Notes under the pieces: model-generated
Told to the model about the DNA's origin: nothing
What the model saw: the letters and a program-made list of their open reading frames with translations, nothing else
The model's database searches: none
Assembly (NCBI RefSeq): GCF_022539315.1
Contig: NC_066316.1
Coordinates: 102,852,179 to 102,916,178 of the forward strand
DNA: 64,000 bases
Direction of reading: 5' to 3'
DNA from: Serinus canaria
Taxonomy: Eukaryota; Chordata; Aves; Passeriformes; Fringillidae
Shown: one piece after another, positions 12,432-25,598 of the stretch
Position numbering within the stretch: position 1 is the stretch's first letter
How the letters are laid out: each line of letters begins with the position of its first letter
Program-made: the position numbers and the translations under genes

Positions 12432-13185
12432 ATCACAGAATCACAGAATATTCTGAGTTGGAAGCAACCCACAAGGAACATCAAATCCAACTCTTTGCCC
12501 TACACAGGACAGCAACAACAATCACACCACCTGCCTGAGAGCACTGTCCAAATACTTCTTGAGCTCTGTCAGGCTTGGTGCTGTGACCACTTCCCCGGGG
12601 AGCTGTTCCTGTACCCAACCACCCTTTGGGTGGTTCCTGATATCCAACCTAAACCTCCCCTGACACAGCTTGGTGCCATTCCCTCAGGTCCTGTCCCTGT
12701 CACCACAGAGCAGAGATCAGTGCCTGCCCCTCCCCTTCCCCTCCCAAGGAAGCTGTAACTGCAGTGAGGTCTGCCCTCAGTCTCCTCCAGGCTGGACAGA
12801 CCAAGTGACCTCAGTCACTCCTCACACAGCTTCCCCTCAGGGCCCTTCATCATCCTCATGGCCCTCCCTTGGACACTCTGCAATAGTTTAATGTCATTTT
12901 TACCTTGTCCCCCAGCACTGGAGGTGAGGCTGCCCCAGTGTGGAGCAGAGCAGGACAATCCCCTCCCTTGCCTGGCTGGTGATGCTGTCCCTGATGGCCA
13001 TCCTGGCTGCCAGGGCACTGCTGGCTCATGTTCAACTTTGTATTCACCAGGACCCCCAGGTCCTTTCCCCAGCCTGTTCTCCAGCCCCTCTTTCCCCAGT
13101 CCTCTAATTTGTTGAAGTCTCTGCAGGATCTCTCAGCAACTCTCAGTTCTGTATCATCTGCAAACTTTCTTAGTAATCCTTATAG
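12432..13185 (-). repeat. CR1 LINE fragment with ORF2 C-terminal piece
   Basis: The longest CR1 copy in the window, inserted in minus orientation. Its 3' end is at 12432-12450, where the reverse complement of the ATTCTGTG octamers appears (TCACAGAATCACAGAAT). Reading right to left, it begins in the reverse transcriptase region. A Phe-Ala-Asp-Asp catalytic-type motif is encoded at 13153-13164, followed by the ORF2 C-terminus and the 3' UTR. The 5' part of the element is missing beyond about 13185. The frame is no longer continuous, so it cannot make active enzyme. The part at about 12735-12855 is nearly identical, inverted, to the CR1 at 240-717. Confidence 0.95.
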
Positions 13186-14921
13186 GTGTGCCAGGAAGTC
13201 TCAGCCTGAAGGAAGGCTAGTGTCTAAACTTTACCATTTTTAGTTGACCACAGGAATACACAAGATTTAATCCTTGGGGTCTTTATAAAACCTATAAGTC
13301 AAGAAACAGTTGGAGTACATATAGTAAAAAAAGACAGGCACCTTCTTCTTGGATCACCTTTTACTGTTACAATTGCAGCAACTGCATAATATTTAAGATG
13401 TGTATATTTATATGTAAAATTAACTGACAATTTCATCATATTTCTTCATTTTCCTACTCCCTTTCTCTATCTCCATTTTTAAAAAATGAACTTGGGATTT
13501 CCTCCAGTGATTTCTTTGTTCTCTAAGATTTCACACTGAATTTTCACTTCTTCATCTCATGTGACCAAGATACTCTACTATTCCTTAGTTGCCATTTAAT
13601 GTGAAAAGTGTCATGCTCTCTAGAAAAAAAAATCCCTTAATTGTCCCAAAGCACCCTGGAAATGAACAGAAGAAGGTAAAAGAACAACAATACCCCCTTT
13701 GGCAGCTGAACACGTTGCTTTTGCAGACCAAAGATATTAGATTTTAGTCTTTGGGTTGGTGTCCCACACCTGAAGAACTTCTGTGAAACAGGAATATATT
13801 CTATCTAAATGTGACTGATGAAAAATCCATAGTCCTTACATCTGGAGTATGGTTCATGTGCCATTTAGTCTTGGGAAAAATTTCTTTGCAGGATGGCCCT
13901 CCATTATTTCAGAAGCTAGTATTTTCTAAATTCAGTGTTAGTTTTAGCTACATAATTTTTAAGCTTTCTTTTTGATTAAGCAAAATCCCCTCTGAAATAA
14001 ATGACAGCTTTACTTCAATAGGTATGTTCAGGCCAGGCCCCTAATTAATCAGCACTGACATTTACAAGAATCACTGCTCTCTGCTATGCCAAAGGGCTTG
14101 GGTTCAACTCCCAGGAGCAGAGGATTTGGACCTATTTCATCATAAGGACTTCTTATGACTACTTTTCTTTGTCATGTAGCCCATTCTTTAATGGAAAAAA
14201 ATTATAGAGCAATGAGTATGTTTACAAAAAACAGAAAAATGTAACCCTCTGAAAAGAAAATTCTCTCTATAGATCGTAAATGTCCACAAAACTATTTTCT
14301 TTTTTTTTTTTTTCTTTTTAATGACATGTGCCTGTTCTGGACTGGTATTACACCTCCTGCTGTAAAGTTTGTTTGAAACATGCCCATTTACACTGGGGTC
14401 CATCCTGCAATGTTTTGCTGCACTGCGATTTATTTTTCACTTAATACTCAGGTGGCCTCTAGAAGAGTAAAAACATATCCAGATTCCTTAATATTGTCTA
14501 AAGGGAAGCTAGAAACTACATGATGAAAAATTGATCATGTGAAAATGATATCTGACGTTCTGTAAACTGCAAACTATGCAGAGTATCTTTTGCAATAGTG
14601 CAAAGCCCAAAGCCAAAACTATACCAGCAACTGTGCTAATCATTTCATAGTAAAAAGTAAAATTAGTGATTATCATCACAAATGGATAATTCCAGGTAGG
14701 AGATCTGCTCTCCAGTTCTAGTTTTGCAAAGAAAACAGCCTCGTCTACAAAGGAGGAAATGGTTCATGACATTAACTTTCTTTTCTACAACTGTGTGGGG
14801 AGGGTCACAGGCTGCCTCCATGACCTGGACTATCGAAGAACTGGAGATCCCCAAAGGGACAATCTCTCTGCAGATTTGGAGGTTTGAGCCTGGATTTTCT
14901 TCAGTCTTGACTTTCACATAC
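13186..14921. other. Unique AT-rich DNA
   Basis: No gene or clear repeat. A T-rich homopolymer-like run lies near 14300-14318. A short tRNA B-box-like string at 14099-14112 has no tRNA around it. Confidence 0.5.
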
Positions 14922-15020
14922 CTCTGTGATTCCATCAGCTGCCAAAACTTCATTCCCATCAGGAGGGTTAGTAAAAACTGAAGGCTGTCCAGGCTGCCAA
15001 ATTCTGGGACAAATTGTTCC
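14922..15020 (-). CDS. Candidate internal exon, 33 codons, unknown gene
   Basis: This is a prediction from splice signals, not a recognised gene. On the minus strand a pyrimidine-rich stretch ends in TCTCTACAG just before 15020, a good 3' splice site. The interval ends at CACAGAG followed by GTATGTG, a strong 5' splice site. The 99 bp between are a whole number of codons. Two of the three minus-strand frames are open. The phase-0 frame is Pro/Asn/Asp-rich and soluble-looking (it includes FTNPPDGNEVLAADGIT). The other belongs to a 184-codon open frame at 14663-15217, the longest non-repetitive one in the window, and is hydrophobic and aromatic. I recognise neither. In 64 kb of AT-rich DNA a frame of that length can occur by chance. 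Confidence 0.2.
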
Positions 15021-18000
15021 CTGTAGAGAACTTTTGGAGAGGACAGAAACATAGGACTGATAATTATATTATGAAATAATAAGAATAGTTTCTTGGGGGT
15101 TTTGGGCCAACAGAGGGAGAAGAAATTGTAGTGATAAAATCTATGAAATCGGAATTGCACCTTCTTCAAAAATGATCTGTAAAAGGCCAGGTATCCACAA
15201 AAGTCTGTGTGAAACATTAAAAGGTTCAGGATCTAAGAAACATCTTTCTTATGCTCTCATATCCCAGCACATGGTACACAATCCAGTGATACTGCAGATG
15301 CATTGTTGTTTGCAGCTGCCGATACGCTGTCGGCCAGACAATTTATCCTGTAGGGTTTTGTAGGCTGAGAAAATTGTGCTGCAGCTGCAAAGTTCATTCC
15401 TGTTCATCTGGATGGGTTTTTAACAATGGTCTCTGCTCTCCCCACCGCCCAAACAAAACTATCTATAAATGGAAAACTCCCTTCCTCTCCCTCCAAGGCC
15501 CTGAGGTAGCAGAATGAATGCAGCACACATGGTGCTAAGTGTCTCAGAGCTAAAACATGCTTAATACATGCAAATACCAACATTAGCCATTATGAACAGC
15601 CATGATTTATGTGCCTGTCAGCAAGACATCAATCATGACTACAGAGAGGCAGCAGCAGTATCAACAACAGTAGCAGGAGTGGAGGGTCAGAGCCAAGATG
15701 GGATGGTCCTTCCCAGCCACCCGGGGGGAAGAGAAAGATGGATGAAGTAATAAGAATCCCCAAGCAGCGTCTCTTAGAGAAAGGGATGCTAAATTTTAAA
15801 CCATCTCTTGAGCCCAGTCAATGTCCAAGATTATTTCTTTGTTAGATCTATAAGAAAGAGAGAACCAGCCCAGATATTTGGAAATGCCATCACAGAAGGG
15901 ATCTGGACATGTCAAAAAGAAGTCAGGGTTTTGAAACTGTGACCTCGAAGGTATTGAAAGGGATCTTTTCAGGAGACATTTTTACCAGTGGGATCTGATT
16001 TTCTTTCCTGTGCAGATGGCAAGTGTATTAAGCTGCGAAACTTTTCTTTACCACAAATTAGAGCCAAGAAAGAAACTGTATCAGTGCTATCTTTGTACAG
16101 ATGATAGTACAATTCAGAGAACATACATCTGAGGCCATTCTTTGATAACTAACTTTGGCTTCTGAGTCATCTAGAAAATACCAGTTCATGCTAAGGATTG
16201 GGTTGGGAACTTGCTACATTTTGGATTTCTTTTTGCTTTTTGTAGTTGGCAGGAGAAGGCTGAGCTAGAGGAGATGTTGGCTGAGATGACAGAGAAAAAC
16301 AGTGATGTTTTATTTAGATATCTCAGGCTGTACTTGCAGTTGGCTGGAGACACTAGATAAAGATACTTAGACTTAACTAATAAACTGATAGGGAAAGAAA
16401 TTGACATCACTGAAAAAAAACTGTCAAGGATAAATAGAAACAATTCTGTCTGCATGTGTTAAGAATAACTGATTTGGCATATTTGCTTCCAGCTGGGACA
16501 TACAGCTGAAGTGTTAAAAAATGTCTCACAACTGCCTAAAAATGGATTGCCTGTCAAATTTACAGGCCCAGACAAATGCAGGTAGCATCTCATCCCCAAA
16601 CTGGGTGGACTATAGATCAAATGATGAATGAACCTTTTGAAAGCAAAGTCAAAATTACTCCTGACAAGAATAAAGCCAATTTTTTTTTTTTTTTTCTGGC
16701 TTTCATGGCACAAGGAGTTTTGCTAAAATATATCCTTTTTTGCATGTCCTCAGACCAGTACCTCAGAGATATTGAGGAATCTGATGAAATTTCTCAGCAA
16801 AGAAGCACTAGAAACATCATTAAATATGTTGCAAACTGTTCAAAGAAATATAAAAAATACAGGTATGGAAAAGGCAATACAAAAGAAGGAAAAATAATCC
16901 AATTGAGGTTACATCTTCTGAGAGCACAAATATCCAAATTGTGCTTTAAACAGTTGGCATCTTAAGAAATGTGAGCAACTGTAAATAGCAATTTTAAGCA
17001 GGGGGAAATTCTGATCAAGTCACACAGTACAAAAGACCTAATAACATATGCTGTTGTGTGATGACAAATATTTTAAGAATTTTTTGCTTGTTTTCTTAAT
17101 AAATATTGTAAACTGTTGCAGACTTTCTGGGTTCTGCTCTAAGCTTGTCAGCTGTAGAGCATTTCATGATGTTGGTTGACAGAAATCAACAAAGTTCAGT
17201 TGCACGGTTTAAGTATCCACTTCATGCATACTTTTCTGCAGTCCTTTAAGATTCAAATTCATCCATGTAAATGCAAAACCAAGTTGACAATTTCTGTTTC
17301 TCCATTCCACTGCTGAACTTCTCTTGACTGATGAAGAGCATGTGGATGATTACCAATGGAAATGTTCATGATTTTTAAGGCTGCAGGGAATTTTTACTCT
17401 ACATTACCTTTGATAACTTCTGTTTGTGTTGGTCTCTCTCTCATAGGCACACAGTTCTGATGGAAAGACTGATATTAATGGAGAATTTATGATATTTATT
17501 TGCAATTTTTTTCCATTATTACCTGCATTCACTGTTAAGTTCACCTCATTTATAGCTTGATTTGGCTACAGGAGGCACCGTTCTCCAAAAAACATAATTA
17601 GGAGTGAAATTATTGCTTAAACAGTGCAATGAGACACAGCTTGTTATCAACTCCAGATATGGAGGATAACTTTTATACTCTTTGTAAAATTCTCAGCTTT
17701 GCCTTAACAGGAGGTTAACTCAAGCTAAAACATGATTGCTAATTTATCGACTTATTTATTTATTTTTTCCAATTTTAATTAACATTCATTCTAGATTTTT
17801 TTTTCCCAAATCTTGCACAAATTGTTCCTGTAATTAAATGGTTTCTGATCACAAATTGGTCATGAGTGAAAATTAATTTCTTCTACTTTAAATATGACTG
17901 CTGCTTTTTGTTTCAGCCTTTCTGTGTATATTAGTGTTATTAATCAGCTCAATGGAGTTCAGTGAGTTCTATTAAAATATAATGCCTCTTTTTTGCAAGC

Positions 18001-21000
18001 AATCTTCTCAGAAATTTTAACCAGTGAATTAATTTTTACCCAAAATTAATTTACTTATATGGATCAGGAATAAAAACTGTGTAAAGGAATTTCATTCAGG
18101 TCCTTGGACAGCATGAAAGTTGGACGTTTGGGGGGGGTGGAGATTTTTATATCTAAACAGCAAGATTTTTTGTTAGTTTTGATCCTTGAAAGAGAAAGAA
18201 ATAACAAACAATGTACAAGATTTAAACATTCAGTGAGTACCCACACTTTTCCTTGACTTCATATCTGACACAAGTCAAAGAAACACCCAAGGATGCAAGT
18301 CACAATTGCCCTAGGCTGTAGGTTCCCAAGATTTTTATAGCTGAATCTAAGTTATAAATCTATCCATTGCTTTATTTCTCCTCTTCCTCCCTCCTTTTTG
18401 CTCTTTCATAAAACTGCCTTCCTCTGGAATTTATTCACATGTCACTGGAAAGGCCTGTCTGATAGCTTAGAAGATAATTTTTCAGTTACAGTTATCCTAA
18501 GCACATCAATTACATCTTAAGAGTGACAAAAACTTGCCATTTTTATACAGTATTTCTAATATTATGCTGTGGTATTTCTAAATAGAGCAGCTAAATTGGT
18601 GCAACCAGTTGAGTTTTACTATCCAAAAGTAGAAATCCTGTGGCAAACCTACCAGTATTAACATGTCTTCCTCTTTGGTGATGAAAGATCTTCTGAAAAC
18701 CTAAGCTGTCAGAAGGTACAGAGATGAATCTGTCACATGAAACAGAAATACATGCAACATCTAGGGAAAAAAAATTAAGTACTTTTGTATACAGTGGATA
18801 ACCCCCCTGTAACTTGCTTTGCATAAAGGCAACTGCTGAAGGCACTTGGGAAATAAAAAGACTCTTAATAAGGCTTTGCCTGTACTCTGTCTTCATTACA
18901 GTAAAATGCATTGTTCAAAACTTTTCATGTTAAACTACTCTGACAATTTCCCTCACACATATTTTGAAACTGAGTCTAATATGCTGAAGACCCTTTAACA
19001 AGAAGTTTTTCTCTTTACTCAGCAAGTAGGAAAATTAGCACTTGTCTATACGTAAGAATTTTTTTGGTATCGATCAACTGGTATAAACATACCAGAAAAC
19101 CTTTTGCAGTAAAGGTATTTTTAAACACCTTAACTCATTTTTTTCTTGCTAGATTAAGATCAAAAGAAAAAGAAAGTGTTTGGCAGTATAACTGCAGCTG
19201 GAGAGGAAATGAACAAATTCATACCTATGTGTACACCTGTGTCTGAGGGTTGTCACTTTTAGTATAGACAATACTGGTTAAAAGTAAGAGGATGACTAAT
19301 AAGGGAAGATTGCTGTTCTCAGATGCATCAGTATAAAATCTGAGCACATATTACTGGTATCTGTAGCTGAGTAATGTTTTCAGAGATGCTGTAGCTCTGG
19401 CAAGAGGCATCTTTATGAGGGAAATTGCAGTAATAAACAATTTCATTTGCACAGTGTTATGGATGAGGCAAAATAGAGTTGGAAAATGCTCTTTATCATT
19501 ATTCTTCCTTAAAATGGTTTTGGCCTCTTATGGACTCAGTATGACTGCAAAGGATTTGGGCATGGACCTTGCTATATTTTGAGAATCAAAAAAATCATAG
19601 GTAGAAGGGGGTTGGGTGTGTCTGAGTGTGTAGGAGGGAAGGTGGCCTTGAAAATATGTTCTTATTCCAGATCTGTGTATGACTTTCAGAATATCTTCAT
19701 AATCTTTGTCTGTTTATACATCTTGTGTAGTCAGGTAAGTTAAAAGTATCTGTGAAATACTCAGATATACCAGAAATTATAAATGTATATAAAAATATCT
19801 TCAGGATAGCAATCTCATGAGCAATTGCAATAGACCACCAAGAAATATTTACAGAAAAACCGAATCTAATCTGTGGCAGAACCAACTGTAGGTGTGGACA
19901 GACCTTGGAAGTTCCAGGTAGGATCTGTACCAGGAAACTGAGCAGTGCTAAGATGCCTGGGCTGTTCTAGTGGCACAGTTTGGCCACATCTGTGAAATTA
20001 AGGTTAAATTGTAAATTGTAACTCCACCCAGACTGCCTCCTGGCAATGATCCCCCAGCAATGTTGACTCCTGCACATTATCTAGGAATGCTTGGGAAGGG
20101 GTTAGCTGGAGAGGGTCAAAGCCATTCCAGGGTCTGTGCTAACAATTTTATAGTGCAGAGTTTCAGTGTCTGGGAATGTTTCCAGGTAGTCTTTAACTTG
20201 CCATTATAGAAGCAGTTTCAGAGCTCCAGAGGTTGAGCTCCTCAGCCAGATGTTATCTGGCTACACCTCCTGCCATATTTCCTTTTCTATTATGGTTTGT
20301 TCTGTACTATTGGGAGGGGAAGGAAAGAAAGGGGAAAGAACAAGGGAGGGGAAGAATTTTTTTCTTCAAATTTATTCACTTTGACATCATTGACTCTGTG
20401 GATATCACAGTTGAAGGAATTCTGCCATTTTCCACCTGTTTATATCAGTAATTGCACAGGAAAGGTAAGAGAATGATAGGACAAAAGACTGTCTTTCTTC
20501 AAGGTGGCAAATATTCTTAAGACTTGATTATCATATAAGTGAAAACCAGATATTTGCACCTATATTTTTGTTAACAATCTAACACTACTTTATATGATTG
20601 GCTAAAAGTAATAATAACAGCATCATTTATGTCAAATATATCCTTTTATATAAAGCTGGAACAAGTGTTCCTTTCTTGCTTTAGGTGGTGGCAGAAATGT
20701 AATCCACCTTGTTGTTCACAGGAAATCTAGGAAGTTCAGTCCTTACACCAAGAAGGTTTTATGTTCTGCTGTTGGTGGTGATGTGTTTCACTTAGAAATG
20801 TTAGGAATAATTTTTTCTTCAGTTTTGTATCTTCTTCTGGCTTTGCCTTCATAGGAAATGAAAGCAGAACACAATCCCAATGTTAGCTATTTAAAAATTG
20901 ACATTGAATTGCATTATCTAATTCTGAATGACTCGTAATGAACTTCTGAGAGAAGAAAAGAGTGCAATGTGACCTATCCAAGACAATGTCTAGAAAAGAA

Positions 21001-24000
21001 CCTCAATATGATGGGAATAAATTACTTGTGTATTTCTGAGGACTCCTAGCTATTAAAGTGGAATGGCTGTGACCAAACCAGTTAGTGGAAATAGTCCCTG
21101 ATACTTTCAAACCCCAAGAGTGTGCCTAGGGATCATTTAGGGAAAATATGAAATTACCTAGGCAAATACATCAAGCACCACACTAGCAATCAAACATGAG
21201 TGGTGAATAAATTTGTGTCCTGAAAACACTATCTCTAATGGTTTCATCTAGTAGTGAGGCATGACCATTAAGAGTGATATGGTTTAGAATTTTCATAACA
21301 GAAGAGTTGCAGTGAAGAAAAGGAGCATAGTTCAAAGATGTAAATAAGGTGAGAACACTGGTAACACAATGAGTATTGTGATAAAACATACCTGCCTTCA
21401 ACCCAAAAAGTAATTACAGTGGACTAATTTAATCAGAAGAGTAATGTTACATCTTGAATTCCTAGCTAGAAATTACTTATATACAATGCTTAAAAAGTCT
21501 TCAAACTCTAGATACCTGTTGTCCTCACCTTCCTTTTTTTCTCAGTACAAATATTGATTTTTTTTTTTGTGAAACAACTGAACTGCTGCAATCTAATTTT
21601 TTTACAACAAATTAAAATTAAATCTAGTTTAATTAATTAAGTCTTGTAATGCTAGACTCTAAAGTGCAGAATTTACTTCATAAACAATTCTTTTTCTCAT
21701 GCAACAGGGCAGGACAGAGCATTCAATGTATTAGCTTTATGAGATTTTCTACTATCCAACTTATGACTGAAGAGCCTTAACAGGTGGTACATGCTAGTCA
21801 TACCAAGAGCTCACCAGTTGTTAAGTGGTTACTGACTGGGAATATGTTCCACTACCACTCTAGTGTAAATCATGCAAACCTCAAACTGTGTTTTTGAGAA
21901 CATAGAACTCATTATTCTTAAAGCATAGTCATTCTTTAACTCTCATATTTGTTGCCAAAGCTTCAACTGGAATTTGTATCTATGAGACCCGTACATGGTG
22001 AGCTAAAGCAATCAAGTCAGAAAAATGGTTTGCAGGCAGTCAGAGGGATGGACAGGAGAGGTTGAAAAGTCAGACACAGACAGGAGTAATCCAGGACTGA
22101 AATTTCCAAGAAATGCATATTTTCAGTAGTAATCTTAGAAAACCATAAAGAAAAAACAGATCTTTGTGACCAATCTGAAGTGTTATCCAGTATTTCCTGA
22201 ATACTAACATGACTTGAATTATTCCTATTCATTTGCTGAAATAAATCTTCTGGTGCTGATCTATGAAAATACCTAAAAGCAGATAAAATCTTGACATCCC
22301 CGATCAGCCTCTCCACAGACAATGCTGGTAGCTTTTTTTGGACTGGAAATCCCACTCCTCAGTGAAGCTAAAAGCCATAAGCTTTAATGATGGGAGACCT
22401 CCTTCTTCATGGAGCCATCTGCCCGAGGCACAGTGAGCCTCAGGACTGTTTACCATAGATGGATCTACAATGCTCTACACAGTGAGATGCTGGCACAGTG
22501 TTCACAGTATGCTAGAAACACTAGGAAGCCATAGCAATATTGGTCAGTCCTTCATAACTTCATTTCCCAAATGTTCATAATTAAACAATTTTTATTTAAG
22601 TAATCAGCATGAAATCCTTAGCTTTGTTTTTGCAACCGGTATTGTGTTTATGGAGCCAAATATTGAAAACTTTGATACTGAATACCTTGTATGTGTTAAT
22701 TTTGGCAACCTTTAAAGATTCTGTAGATGCCTTGCTATGTTACCACCACCCACTCTTCAACCCCCCTGGCCATCAGTCCCTCCAAACCACAGAGACATGT
22801 TTCTCTTTTAATACTTTCTTGCAGTATTTCTCATGAAAATCACAGGGAATCGTGTGTGATTTCAGCAGAGTGAAACTTGATCTCAAAGTGTCTGTAGGAC
22901 CAGAAGTTTTTAAAGAAAACATTTCTTAAATCTTGTGTTCACTGCTGCTTCAGCAGGCCAATTAGACTTGATGGGAATTCTAGAAAGCTGTCGCCAGGCA
23001 TTGCAGCAGGAATAGCAAACAAGGCCCAAAGCAAATAAACGAATGGGTAAAGTGTGGCCATCCTCAGAACCTCCTTGCTGATGACCTTCTCGTCTCTGCA
23101 AAGGGATGCTGAAGGTACTGGATGAAGGGACTCCAGGTTAATTAGATTTGACATTAGTTAACAGCAGCAATTACTAGAGAGTAATTAATCAGGGAAAGTC
23201 TCCAAACAGAAGGAGAATAAATAAACGGGCGGTAACATTCTGATCCATTTACCCCGCTAGATAAGGATGTGCCCCAGGTGTCAGGCTGAGGTGGGACTAA
23301 TCTGTCTTGCTCAGTTTCTCCCTGGAACTTGGGTGACTCTTCACACATCCATCTTCCTTCACATGGAAACAAACAAGCATTCACTAAGCCATTAATAGCA
23401 CCATTCCTATAAAAACTCGGGATAGAAAAGCATTAAAATTCCTCAGTCCTGCCCACATTTTTTCTTCAATTCCCCCCCAACTTCTTTCTTAAAGAACTCT
23501 TCAACAAAATTCTGAGAATGCAAATGAAATACTTTCTACTTTCATTAACTAGAATAATTTCAATACCGTAATAGTAATGGTTTCTACATCTGCAGCCAGC
23601 AGTTTTTCATTGCAGCCAGTACCAAAGAGTTCCAGCTACTTAATCTGTAAAGAGCAAGTTCCCTGGTTTTCATTCTCATCCAGGCCAGCAGGGATAGGTC
23701 ACATGGAATATCCTAAAACCGCAGCAAGCACCACCAGCTTATTTAGGAATCAGCAACGGCCTGACTACAAGCCCAGGCACTGGGGCTGCCCCAGAGGCAG
23801 CTCACTGTGCTGACAGAGCTGTGAGGTAGCTCCTGCTCCTCTGCACTGATCCACAGTGCAGTCCTTGCCTGGCACAGGTTATTTCCATTCCCATGTGCCA
23901 GCTCAGTTCTGCTGGCTGGGGCAGCCTGGGAGTCAGATGCAAAGTTCAGAGCAGTCCCACTTACATGGAGCAGAACTAACAGCCTAGAAGGGGCTTTCCT

Positions 24001-25404
24001 TGGCACAACCAGGTGAAAGATATCAATACTCCTTGCAAGAGATAATTTCTGAGCCCTTTTGCCTTAGGGCTCAGAATTCCAGCCTCTCTTAGTTTTTAAG
24101 GACAATTCTTCCTCCAGCATACTTTTGAATGTAGAAGGACTGAAGAGAGATCAACAATGCTCATACAATATTAAGGGCATAATATTCAGAGTCATATTGC
24201 ATTTGATTACTTTATTCAGTAAGACAGGCACATTCTACAGGCAGAGTAGTGTTAAAATTATTGGGATTTCTCCATGAAGATGTCTTTTTCTTCATCATAA
24301 GTAAAAAAACTTGAGATATTGATACAGAATCAAAATGCTGATGTAGTATTCTGTTGTTATGGACTGCACAAATTTGATTTAATTCTGTACAGTGCATATT
24401 TTTTTAAACATAGCTAGGTTTAAATAACCTTACCTAATAAACTCTTTTAAATAACTGCATAAAATCATAATTAAATAAATACTACTTGATTGTTTTGCTT
24501 TTACATAGCTGACAACATATTTGGGGGAAAGGAGCAAGAAAAATTTTAATTATAAAAGTATGGTTGTTTTCAAATAGTTTACTGAAATAAGGTAAGTTTA
24601 TAAAACTCTGCAGAAGTCAGTAAAACCACTATGGAAAAGAAAAAAGGGAAGCAAGGAAGAAAGAACTTAGATAAAAATAAACATAATAGACCACATTATG
24701 AAAATGAAGGGTAATACATCTAAATAACTGGACTGTGATTAGCAATTTGTTTTTGAACCTACTTTCAACCATCAAACTGGAAAAAAAAAAGGCAAATAAA
24801 ATAAGCAACGTAGATTTTTGGAAGATGAGAACACATCCCACAGAAGGTCTGTGGGTGAAAATTTGGCTCCTCTGAAGCCAAAGGCAAAATTCCTATTGAC
24901 TGCAGCAGTGCTGAAGTTTTCTCTATACATGTAAACTCCCACTGACCTGCACTGCTTTTATTCCCTTTTGCCTTTCAGATATTTTTCTCTTATACTGTTT
25001 GTCATTATCAAAACTTAGATCGTATGTTGAATGGTAACTCAGACAACATGTAACAAAACAGTGTGCAACACATGAAGAGTCAGCAGCTGACCAGCATTCT
25101 CTGAGTTTAAGCAATCTTCTGCCAACAACTGCAACTGGGCAACCTCAAGGTTTGTTCATGTTTACCACGAGTATAGAATTTGATCTGTATGCTGACACAT
25201 CTTTACAACCTGCCAGAAGGAACGAAAGGGAGAGCTAATCTGAAGATGGGGCAAGGTATTTGAAGTATTCAATTCATCCTGGGATACTACTTAAATAATT
25301 TTGGCGCTGCTATTCAGTACATCAGTGAAAGAAAATGGACAGCTCGAGGGCTTTGAGTTAGATGGAGGTGGATGCTTTGAGTTACCAAGGTAATTACACC
25401 TTCC
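15021..25404. other. Gene-poor unique DNA
   Basis: About 10.4 kb without a supportable gene. It contains a T run near 16680-16696 and a stretch at about 22960-23290 that keeps more CpGs than its surroundings and carries paired AATTA-type words (see findings). Open frames up to 129 codons, such as 16576-16965, run through homopolymers and show no domain. No transposable element was recognised. Confidence 0.5.
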
Positions 25405-25505
25405 CTGGACATCCTCTGTGGCCATAGGTGCATCACTTAGCCTTTTTGTGCCTCACTTACTCCTTTGTAAATACTAATAGCATTCTCTGCCTAAAGGGGA
25501 AGGTG
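25405..25505 (+). repeat. MIR SINE fossil
   Basis: A tRNA-derived MIR core in sense orientation. The key match is the run ATCACTTAGCCTTTTTGTGCC and then CTCACTTACTCCTTTGTAAA at about 25431-25471. It corresponds to the MIR phrase for acttaacctctctgtgcctc followed by agtttcctcatctgtaaaat. The succeeding ATACTAATAGCATTCTCTGCCT matches the MIR 'ataatagtacctacctc' segment. MIR is an ancient amniote SINE, long inactive, and surviving copies in birds are old and sometimes under constraint. Confidence 0.7.
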
Positions 25506-25565
25506 GGTTAGTGTAAAGGCAACAAAATGTGTGAGGCTTCCAGAAGAGAAAGAAAGAAATAAAGA

Positions 25566-25598
25566 TATCATGTACTATCATGTACAATACATGATAGT
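25566..25598. repeat. Two direct copies plus one inverted copy of a 10-mer
   Basis: TATCATGTAC occurs at 25566-25575 and again directly at 25576-25585. An inverted copy follows, so 25574-25598 is a perfect hairpin with 11-bp arms (ACTATCATGTA and its complement) and a 3-base loop. It is AT-rich and has no T-run after it. No function is implied beyond a possible cruciform or transcript hairpin. Confidence 0.8.

Noticed and set aside
12495..13243. Several Pro/Ser/Gln-rich frames on both strands
   Set aside because: They lie within the CR1 LINE at 12432-13185 or run just past it; only the degraded ORF2 C-terminal frame has biological origin and it is broken.
14099..14112. GGGTTCAACTCCC resembling a tRNA B box
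   Set aside because: No acceptor stem, D arm or A box at the right distance and no terminator run; not a tRNA.
16576..16965. 129-codon plus-strand frame
   Set aside because: Contains a poly-T-encoded Phe run, no domain and no splice logic; a chance frame in AT-rich DNA.
19586..19620. ATCAAAAAAATCATAGG and GGGTTGGG resembling a CR1 tail in minus orientation
   Set aside because: No further CR1 3' UTR words follow; likely chance.
22017..22355. 112-codon minus-strand frame with a faint resemblance to CR1 ORF2 C-terminus
   Set aside because: Only a few words match and the DNA does not follow the CR1 3' UTR downstream; not called as a repeat.
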